Assembly: GCA_017615445.1 (NCBI GenBank)
Contig: JAGAAD010000027.1
Coordinates: forward strand, 1 to 22,205
Length of the DNA stretch: 22,205 bases
From: Bacteroidales bacterium
GTDB lineage: Bacteria > Bacteroidota > Bacteroidia > Bacteroidales > UBA932
Direction: 5' to 3'
Positions 16,800-22,205 of this stretch are shown in pieces. The notes under the pieces are model-generated. The model made no database searches and was not told the DNA's origin. It saw nothing but the letters and a program-made list of their open reading frames with translations. Every line of letters starts with the position of its first letter. The stretch's first letter is position 1. A program made the position numbers and the translations under genes.

Positions 16800-16807
16800 T
16801 ATCTTTG
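16800..16807 (+). promoter_or_regulatory. -7 promoter box for the YczE-like gene
   Basis: TATCTTTG matches TAnnTTTG and ends 6 bases before the ATG at 16814. No TTTG stands about 20 bases upstream. Transcription would start at or just before the start codon. The site overlaps the promoter zone of the divergent rpsA gene, so RNA polymerase may not be able to use both at once. Confidence 0.5.
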
Positions 16808-16813
16808 CAACAT

Positions 16814-17554
16814 ATGGCATCAAAAGATACATTCGCCAAGATCAAAAACATAGCGGCCAGATACATGGTGGCCACGATCGGCCTTGCCTTTGTGGCAATC
16901 GGCATCGCTTTCGCCGTGCTGTCCAACCTGGGAGTGAGCGCCCTGAACGGAGTTCAGTACGCCTTTGCGTGCAAGTTCCCGCGCTTCTCCTTCGGAGACT
17001 TCAATTTCGGGATCTTCTCCCTCTTCATCTTCGTGCAGCTCGCCGTGCTGAAAAAGCAGTTCAAAGTGATCGATCTGCTTCAACTGGTCGCCAACTTCCT
17101 GCTCGGCTACATGGTGGACAATTTCAGCTGGTCCCTGGACTGGCTGCTGAACCACATAGCCTACATCTCGCCGGACGGAGCGTCGTCCGCCACCGTCATG
17201 TCCGCGGTGGGAGATTCGTGGGGCCTGCGCTTCTTCCTGCTGGCCTGCAGCTGTTTCTTCACCGCATTCGGAGTGTCGCTGGAGGTGGCCGCGAAGGCCT
17301 GGATGCTGCCGGCCGAGATGACCGTGAGCGCGTTCACCAGAGCTTTCGGCGGCAAGTTCAGCACGAACAAAGTGATTATGGACAGCTCGCTGCTCGTGAT
17401 CTCCGTCATCCTCTGCCTGGTCTTCTTCGGCAACATGCTCGGACCCGAAGGCCGTTACATTATAGGCTGGGGCACGCTGATCTCAGCGGTGGCGATAGGC
17501 TTCATCATGAGGCTGACCGACCCGCTGGTCTCGAAGTTCATCCACTTCGATTAG
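16814..17554 (+). CDS. YczE/YitT-like integral membrane protein (DUF6198-type)
   Basis: This 246-residue protein has about six hydrophobic helices (roughly residues 14-38, 58-76, 84-104, 136-160, 192-212 and 220-240), so it is an inner-membrane protein. The segments LSNLGVSALNGVQYAF, FGVSLEVAAKAWMLPAEM and DSSLLVISVIL resemble YczE-type proteins of unknown function, in which an N-terminal LGVSP-like loop follows the first helix. No catalytic or transport function can be assigned from sequence. The start is the ATG at 16814; an in-frame TTG nine bases earlier lies inside the promoter box. It is a single gene between rpsA (divergent) and the GH2 gene (convergent, with interleaved stop codons). 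Confidence 0.75.
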   Translation: MASKDTFAKIKNIAARYMVATIGLAFVAIGIAFAVLSNLGVSALNGVQYAFACKFPRFSFGDFNFGIFSLFIFVQLAVLKKQFKVIDLLQLVANFLLGYMVDNFSWSLDWLLNHIAYISPDGASSATVMSAVGDSWGLRFFLLACSCFFTAFGVSLEVAAKAWMLPAEMTVSAFTRAFGGKFSTNKVIMDSSLLVISVILCLVFFGNMLGPEGRYIIGWGTLISAVAIGFIMRLTDPLVSKFIHFD

Positions 17555-20031
17555 AGATTGAATCCTTCCAGAGTGACCTGAGGCTGACCCTTGCAGTCGG
17601 CCTTTTTTATTTCCACGAATAGGGTGCGTTTCTCGCCCGGCATCAGGTGGATGTAGTTGTCCGACCAGAATGCTGGAAGCACCCTCTCGCCGGCGGCGTC
17701 GCGGACCACCGCATGCAGCATCAGCGCCGGCACTTCGCCTATATTGCCGACCTCGAAATTCACGCGCCAGCTGTCGCCCAGGTCGCCTATTCCGCCGCCG
17801 GTGGCCACAGTCGCGAGCGGCAGCTCATTCAGCGCGCGGAAGTTGTACTCTTCCCTGCCCTGGACATAGAAATTCGTGCTCACGGTCCGGTCGTTCTCGG
17901 CCAGCTCGAGCCGGAGGTAGCACACGTCGCCGTGGCCCTCGGGGAACGCCAGCGGGGCGACTTCGACCGTGCTGTCTTCAACGGAGGCGATGACGAAGGT
18001 CTGCAGGCTGATTTCCTTGCCCCACATGTCCAGCCACTGCGCCGCCACCTTCAGGACGGGGTGCTTGCCGGCGCTGACGTTGACCACCTCGAGCTGCCGG
18101 GTCAGCGGGTTGAACTGCACATGCAGCGGCTCGCAGGCTTTCTTGCAGCCGAAATAGGATGCGGTGGGGTCGAACCAGTAGTCGTAGGTGCTCCAGACCA
18201 TGGACGGCCAGGTGGGGTGGCTCATCCACAGCAGCAGTCCGCGGCGCTCGCGGCTGCGGCCTTCGAAGATCGCACGGTAGCCGTCGTAGTTCACCCACTG
18301 CGCGAGCTTGCAGAAACGCTCGGCGCTTTCCGGCCATCCGAACGCCCGCTCCACCGCTTCGTTGACGGTCCGGCAAGTCTGCGCGGACGCGAGCACGAAG
18401 TCGTGCAGGCCCCAGGCGTCGTTCTGCGGCCACAGATGCTCGGCCGACAGCATACGGGTGAGGCTTTCGTAGTTCAGGATGTTGGGCATGCCGCGCTCGC
18501 TGTGGATGCGATCCTGGCCCCAGAGGCCGAAGGTCTCGGTGGGGTACTTGAAGTTGTAGGGGCCGTAGCCGCTGACCAGGCCGGTCGCGGAATGCGGGAT
18601 GTAGACGATGCCCGGGTGCAGCTCGCGGACCGTCTTCTGCAGGGCCGAATCCAGGCTTGCGGGCGGCATGCCTTCGTTGCGGCCGCAGTAGAGCGCGATC
18701 GAAGGGTGGCGCCTGATGCGGCGCACGAAATCGTCCGCGTTCGCCATGAACATGCGCTCGTCCGCCGGGTCCGGGCCGTCCGCCGGGTTCGCGAGCCAGA
18801 AGTCCTGCCAGACCATGATTCCATGCCTGTCGCAGGCCTCGAAGAAAGCATCAGCGCCCGTCTGGCCCACCCAGTTGCGAATCATTGTGAAGTTCTGCTC
18901 GGCGTGCAGCCGCACGGCGATGTCGTAGTCGCGTGCGCCGTAGCGCAGGAGCAGCTCGGGGAAGCCCCAGTTGCCGCCCTTGCCCATGAAGCGGCGGCCG
19001 TTCACATAGAGCGTCAGGCGCCCGTCGTCCTCGGTCCAGGTCATCTGCCTTATGCCCGCCTTGAAGGCGGTGCGGTCGCTCACGCGCTTGCCGTCGTAGG
19101 CCACGAGCGAAACGTCCTGCAGGCTCTGCCGGCCATAGCCGTTCGGCCACCAGAGATCAGGGTCGTGGACGTCCACCACGGCCGTGAGGTCGCGCGACTC
19201 GCCCGGCGCCAGGTTTTCCTTGACCGTGAACGAATAGCCGCCGAACTTGCCGGTCAGCACGGCCGCCTTTTTCTTGTTGGACGCGTTGGTCACCCTCGCG
19301 CCCACGGTCACCTTCGCCCAGGTGGTGTCCGGGAGGTTGAGCGTGGCGCTGAAGACGGGGTCGCTGATCGAGAGGCTGCCGGTGCTGGTGAGGTAGACGT
19401 CGCCCCAGATGCCGATGTCGCGGCCGGGGACGGTGGGGATCCAATCCCAGCCCACGGTGGGGTGGAAGGTGGGGTTGTCCAAGCCGAGGATGCCGCCGTT
19501 GCCCACATGGTGCTGCAGGTCCACCGGGTGGATTTCGCCAGGGTTTGCGTTCGGGATTATTTTGATTGCCAGGCAGTTACGCTTGCGGACCTGGTCCGTG
19601 ATGTCGAAGCGCGCACGGGTGAAGGCGCCCTCGATGAGGCCGAGCTGTCTGCCGTTAAGCCAGACTTCGGCTTTCCAGTTGATGCCGTCCAGATTCAGCC
19701 AGACTTTCTCGCCCACGAAACCGGCCGGCACGCCGAATTCATCCCTGTACCAGAACTCGGAGTTGAAGTACTCGTCCGGGATGAGGTTTATGTTCTCGTC
19801 GTAGGTCGGCTCCGGGACTTCGCCCGCCTGCACGAAACTGGTGAGAACCGTGCCGGGCACGATGGCGCGCATCCATTCAGTGTCCATGAATTTGAGCGAG
19901 CTGATCTGAGCGCCGGTTTCGCTTATTTCGGAGGCTTTCTGGAGGGTCCAGGCGTCGCCTTTCAGGTCCATCCGGGCGTTGCGGTCCGGAGACAGTGTGA
20001 TGAGGACGAGGGCGGTGATGAGTGAGAGCAT
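17551..20031 (-). CDS. Secreted glycoside hydrolase family 2 (exo-glucosaminidase / endo-mannosidase-like)
   Basis: This 826-residue GH2 enzyme releases beta-linked sugars from glycans. A hydrophobic N-terminus (MLSLITALVLITLS) is a probable signal peptide. The jelly-roll sugar-binding domain (about 50-215) ends in GWDWIPTVPGRDIGIW, typical of the exo-beta-glucosaminidase/endo-beta-mannosidase branch. An Ig-like domain follows, then a TIM barrel (about 340-640) with acid/base Glu453 in CGRNEG and probable nucleophile Glu512 in HSERGMPN, then C-terminal beta-sandwich domains (about 650-826). Activity on beta-mannoside, glucosaminide or galactoside cannot be decided by eye. It begins 3 bases after the pnuC stop, so the two are probably co-transcribed. 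No SusC/SusD pair or regulator is nearby, so it is not in a recognisable polysaccharide-utilisation locus. Confidence 0.88.
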   Translation of the reverse strand: MLSLITALVLITLSPDRNARMDLKGDAWTLQKASEISETGAQISSLKFMDTEWMRAIVPGTVLTSFVQAGEVPEPTYDENINLIPDEYFNSEFWYRDEFGVPAGFVGEKVWLNLDGINWKAEVWLNGRQLGLIEGAFTRARFDITDQVRKRNCLAIKIIPNANPGEIHPVDLQHHVGNGGILGLDNPTFHPTVGWDWIPTVPGRDIGIWGDVYLTSTGSLSISDPVFSATLNLPDTTWAKVTVGARVTNASNKKKAAVLTGKFGGYSFTVKENLAPGESRDLTAVVDVHDPDLWWPNGYGRQSLQDVSLVAYDGKRVSDRTAFKAGIRQMTWTEDDGRLTLYVNGRRFMGKGGNWGFPELLLRYGARDYDIAVRLHAEQNFTMIRNWVGQTGADAFFEACDRHGIMVWQDFWLANPADGPDPADERMFMANADDFVRRIRRHPSIALYCGRNEGMPPASLDSALQKTVRELHPGIVYIPHSATGLVSGYGPYNFKYPTETFGLWGQDRIHSERGMPNILNYESLTRMLSAEHLWPQNDAWGLHDFVLASAQTCRTVNEAVERAFGWPESAERFCKLAQWVNYDGYRAIFEGRSRERRGLLLWMSHPTWPSMVWSTYDYWFDPTASYFGCKKACEPLHVQFNPLTRQLEVVNVSAGKHPVLKVAAQWLDMWGKEISLQTFVIASVEDSTVEVAPLAFPEGHGDVCYLRLELAENDRTVSTNFYVQGREEYNFRALNELPLATVATGGGIGDLGDSWRVNFEVGNIGEVPALMLHAVVRDAAGERVLPAFWSDNYIHLMPGEKRTLFVEIKKADCKGQPQVTLEGFNL

Positions 20032-20034
20032 CTG

Positions 20035-20604
20035 TTATACGTATTTTCCGAGCCTGCGCCAGTGGCAGAAGCCCCAGACCGCCGCAGCCACATAGACCGC
20101 GGAAAGTCCGGCAAGCCAGTACAGGCCCTGGGTGAGACAAAGTATGATTGTGAGGCTGTCTGCGACTATCCAGACGGCCCAGTTTTCAATGTAGGAGTTC
20201 GCCAGCCACCAGCAGCCCACCACTCCGAGGATGCCCACTATTCCGTCCATCACGGGAGCCGGGTCTCCGAGGAACCTGAGAAGCTGGATGAGAGCCGTCC
20301 CTCCGACGAGGGTGATGACTATGCTGATTATGTAGATTCGTTTGGTCGGTTTGCTGAGATGGAGCTCGTCCGGCGCGACCTTTTTCGAGTCGCGAAGCCA
20401 GGCGTAGATGCCCCAGAAGGCCATCAGGATGTAGTAGACGTTGAGTCCGAAATTCGCCCAGAGGTGTCCCGCGAAAAAGGTGATGGCGGCGGCTATGCAG
20501 CTGAGGATGTCCACCGGCCACATCCAGTTGCTCTGCCTGACCTGCAGCCAGACATAGACAAGCCCAGAGACGAGGGTGAATATTTCCAGGACTTTAAGAA
20601 ACAT
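20035..20604 (-). CDS. pnuC: PnuC-family vitamin transporter
   Basis: This 189-residue inner-membrane protein has about seven hydrophobic helices. PnuC-family marks are VWLQVRQSNWMWPVDI near the N-terminus, NVYYILMAFWGIYAW in the middle and NWAVWIVADSL near the C-terminus, with conserved Trp and Asn residues that line the substrate path. The classical substrate is nicotinamide riboside, trapped by phosphorylation. Related PnuT and PnuX proteins carry thiamine or riboflavin, and substrate cannot be fixed here. I saw no TPP or FMN riboswitch in the 43-base upstream gap and no thiamine gene nearby, which leans toward nicotinamide riboside. It heads a two-gene unit with the GH2 glycosidase and diverges from recR. 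Confidence 0.9.
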   Translation of the reverse strand: MFLKVLEIFTLVSGLVYVWLQVRQSNWMWPVDILSCIAAAITFFAGHLWANFGLNVYYILMAFWGIYAWLRDSKKVAPDELHLSKPTKRIYIISIVITLVGGTALIQLLRFLGDPAPVMDGIVGILGVVGCWWLANSYIENWAVWIVADSLTIILCLTQGLYWLAGLSAVYVAAAVWGFCHWRRLGKYV

Positions 20605-20608
20605 ACTG

Positions 20609-20616
20609 CAAATTTA
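20609..20616 (-). promoter_or_regulatory. -7 promoter box for pnuC
   Basis: On the reverse strand this reads TAAATTTG, a match to TAnnTTTG, ending 4 bases before the pnuC ATG at 20604. A second match, TATCTTTG (20648-20641, reverse strand), lies further upstream and could be an alternative box giving a leader of about 30 bases. Its TTTG could instead be a poorly spaced -33 element, since 24 bases separate it from the proximal box. Confidence 0.45.
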
Positions 20617-20628
20617 ACCGAAATAAGT

Positions 20629-20648
20629 TATCTTTACATTCAAAGATA
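20629..20648 (+). promoter_or_regulatory. Inverted repeat and -7-like box upstream of recR
   Basis: TATCTTT (20629-20635) and AAAGATA (20642-20648) form a 7-base inverted repeat with a 6-base spacer. The left copy reads TATCTTTA, one mismatch from TAnnTTTG, and is 11 bases from the recR ATG. The right copy, on the opposite strand, is a perfect TATCTTTG facing pnuC and overlaps the first base of the recR start codon. The layout recalls the apt/uvrB gap. Confidence 0.4.
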
Positions 20649-21265
20649 TGGCCAGAATAGAGAATTACCCGTCGCAGGTCCTTCAGGACGCCGTGGAGGC
20701 GATCAGCTCCCTTCCGGGAGTGGGGTCGCGGAGCGCCTTGAGACTGGCGCTGAGCCTCCTCGGAAGGCCTTCCGAGGAGATCAGCCAGTTTGCCGGCGCG
20801 ATCGCCCGGCTCGGGACGGACGTGCACTATTGCAAGCGTTGCATGATGATTGCGGACGGGGACATCTGCCCCATCTGCGCAGACAGCAAGCGCGATCAGT
20901 CCGTGGTATGCGTAGTCGCGAGCGTGCGGGACGTGATGAGTATAGAGGCCACCGGCCAGTACTTCGGCGTGTACCACGTCCTGGGCGGCATAATCTCCCC
21001 CATAGACGGAATCGGTCCTTCGGATCTGAAGATCAAGGAATTGGTGGACCGCATCTGCGCCGGAGGAATCTCCGAAGTGATTCTTGCTTTGAGCGGTGAT
21101 GTGGAGGGAGAGACCACTTCGTTCTATTTGTACAGGCAGCTCGCTCCTCTGGGGGTGAAGATCACCACCCTCGCCCGCGGCCTCGGTTTCGGCGACGACC
21201 TGGAGTATGCGGACGCATTGACCCTCGGCCGCTCCATTGTCTCCCGCCAGCCGTTTAAACCGTAG
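20648..21265 (+). CDS. recR: Recombination protein RecR
   Basis: This 205-residue protein acts with RecO (and RecF) to load RecA at single-stranded gaps. The N-terminal helix-hairpin-helix is SLPGVGSRSALRLAL (21-35). A four-cysteine zinc motif follows at Cys62, Cys65, Cys74 and Cys77. The TOPRIM domain includes GQYFGVYHVLGG and ISPIDGIGP, and the C-terminal Walker-B-like stretch is GLGFGDDLEYADALTLGRS, where most relatives have a VGGDLEYAD form. Length and domain order are normal. It is a single gene, divergent from pnuC, and its stop lies 3 bases from the stop of the convergent corA gene. Confidence 0.96.
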   Translation: MARIENYPSQVLQDAVEAISSLPGVGSRSALRLALSLLGRPSEEISQFAGAIARLGTDVHYCKRCMMIADGDICPICADSKRDQSVVCVVASVRDVMSIEATGQYFGVYHVLGGIISPIDGIGPSDLKIKELVDRICAGGISEVILALSGDVEGETTSFYLYRQLAPLGVKITTLARGLGFGDDLEYADALTLGRSIVSRQPFKP

Positions 21266-21268
21266 GGC

Positions 21269-22205
21269 TTACATAAATTTCTTCTTGCGGAAAATCCAGA
21301 CCAGGACGGTGACGAGGATCGCCATCACCGCGAGAATCACTAGCCACATCCAGCGGAAACCGTCGAAGGGGAGCTTCACGTTCATTCCGTAGAAGCTGGC
21401 GATCAAAGTCGCCGGCATCAAGAGGAGTGAAATCAGAGTGAAGGTCTTCATGATGCGGTTCTGCTCGAGGTTGATCATACCCACCACGGTGTCCTGCAGG
21501 TACTCGAGCCTCTCGAAGGAGAAGTTGATGTGATTGATCAAAGAAGCGATATCCTGGAGGATGACGCTGAATTTCTTGTCCAGGGAATCCGGGAAAAGAT
21601 CGCTCTTCAAGACGTTTCCAAGGATCCTCTGCTTATCCACCACATTCTCGCGGATAAGCATTGCGTTTTCCTGCAACTGGTTGATGTCCAGGAGGAACTC
21701 TTCGTTGATGTCTTCCTGCTGGTTGATCCTCTTGCTGAACTGGCTGGTGTCCTGAGATACAAGCTCGACTATATCCGCGTCCAGGTCCACTCTCTTGTCG
21801 ATAATCTCCACGAAAATGTTGAATCCGTCGGAATAGAGATCCGGGCGAGCCTGGATCTTGTTCCGGAGCAGATCGAAACTGCGGATAGGGATCTCACGAA
21901 GGGTCGTGAGAGTGTGTTTTGTAAGGATGAATGATACGGGATCCATGCTCATCTCATCTCCGGTCGGGGAAAGGAAGTTGGTGTTGGCAAAGATGAAGCC
22001 CTCCGTCTCGTAGAAACGGGACGAAGTCTCGATCTCTTCCGCCTGACCGCGGTTCTGGATCTTTGTACCAAGGAAATCTTCCGCCGCTCTTTTTTCTTCA
22101 CCGCTAGGGTCTTGAAGATCTATCCAGAGGACGTTTTCTTTGCTGATAGTCGCAAACTCCGTTTGGGACTGCGTAAGGAGTATTTCCTTACCTTGTCTGT
22201 AGAAA
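21269..22205 (-). CDS. corA: CorA-family magnesium/cobalt transporter (5' end outside window)
   Basis: The reverse-strand frame is open from the stop at 21269 to the right edge, giving 312 visible residues, so the true start lies just beyond position 22205. The visible product begins FYRQGKEILLTQSQTEF, and the cytoplasmic alpha/beta domain with WIDLQDPSGEEKRAAEDFLG fits a CorA N-terminus, so probably only a few residues are missing. A long helical stalk follows. The signature GMN (coding bases 21380-21388) ends the first of two C-terminal membrane helices, and the protein ends with the basic tail RKKKFM. CorA forms a pentameric Mg2+ (or Co2+/Ni2+) channel in the inner membrane. An internal ATG at 21952 is not the start, because conserved N-terminal sequence precedes it. 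Confidence 0.92.
   Translation of the reverse strand, partial: FYRQGKEILLTQSQTEFATISKENVLWIDLQDPSGEEKRAAEDFLGTKIQNRGQAEEIETSSRFYETEGFIFANTNFLSPTGDEMSMDPVSFILTKHTLTTLREIPIRSFDLLRNKIQARPDLYSDGFNIFVEIIDKRVDLDADIVELVSQDTSQFSKRINQQEDINEEFLLDINQLQENAMLIRENVVDKQRILGNVLKSDLFPDSLDKKFSVILQDIASLINHINFSFERLEYLQDTVVGMINLEQNRIMKTFTLISLLLMPATLIASFYGMNVKLPFDGFRWMWLVILAVMAILVTVLVWIFRKKKFM

Noticed and set aside
17647..20025. A 792-codon open frame on the forward strand, antisense to the GH2 gene.
   Set aside because: It mirrors a recognisable GH2 protein with both catalytic glutamates. Its own translation is low-information (His/Val/Ala/Arg-rich) with no known motif, as expected for an antisense frame in G+C-rich coding DNA.
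17551..20604. Polysaccharide-utilisation locus.
   Set aside because: There is only one glycosidase and no SusC/SusD-like genes, hybrid two-component regulator or anti-sigma/sigma pair.
20605..20647. Possible riboswitch (TPP, FMN or NAD-related) controlling pnuC.
   Set aside because: The whole gap to recR is only 43 A/T-rich bases, too short for any of these aptamers.
21269..21952. A short CorA protein starting at the ATG at 21952.
   Set aside because: The frame continues upstream with family-typical sequence (WIDLQDPSGEE) to the window edge, so the internal ATG is not the start.

Overview
The window is a compact chromosomal segment that looks like a G+C-rich member of the Bacteroidales. Start codons lack Shine-Dalgarno sequences. 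Several intergenic gaps carry the Bacteroidetes -7 promoter box TAnnTTTG. The proteins have Bacteroidetes features: ribosomal protein S1 with an acidic/Ala-Pro-Lys N-terminal tail, an orphan family-2 glycosidase, and a PnuC transporter. An uncultured gut or rumen Bacteroidales lineage is plausible, but the genus cannot be read from this sequence. Almost all of the DNA is coding. No gene-free stretch reaches 300 bases, and no tRNA, rRNA, insertion sequence, prophage or CRISPR array was seen.

Layout, left to right. (1) Positions 22-1604: a patatin-like lipase and a nitroreductase, forward, with overlapping start and stop. (2) Positions 1588-3434: a HAD phosphatase followed by phosphate acetyltransferase, reverse. 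(3) Positions 3559-11228, forward: a long-chain acyl-CoA ligase with its own promoter; htpG with a palindrome and a hairpin just upstream; then a tightly overlapping run of LysM glucosaminidase, mltG and a RelA-type (p)ppGpp synthetase. (4) Positions 11225-13917: apt (reverse) and uvrB (forward), fired from a tiny shared palindromic promoter. (5) Positions 13914-16693, reverse: rpsA followed by rnz, with overlapping stop and start. (6) Positions 16814-17554: a YczE-like membrane protein, divergent from rpsA. (7) Positions 17551-20604, reverse: pnuC and a secreted GH2 glycosidase. (8) Positions 20648-21265: recR, forward. (9) Positions 21269-22205: a CorA magnesium transporter, reverse, running off the right edge.

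The genes are mainly housekeeping: lipid and acetyl-CoA metabolism, protein folding, peptidoglycan cleavage, stringent response, purine salvage, DNA repair, translation and tRNA maturation, and NAD-precursor and Mg2+ uptake. I did not find a convincing new multi-gene system. The most interesting signals are regulatory and architectural. Promoter boxes sit only 4-6 bases from start codons, which predicts leaderless mRNAs. Convergent genes share stop codons, leaving no room for terminators. Structured elements lie in front of htpG and rpsA. Some enzymes have altered key residues: a degenerate hydrolase site in RelA, a missing A10 lysine in the acyl-CoA ligase, and extra cysteines in MltG.
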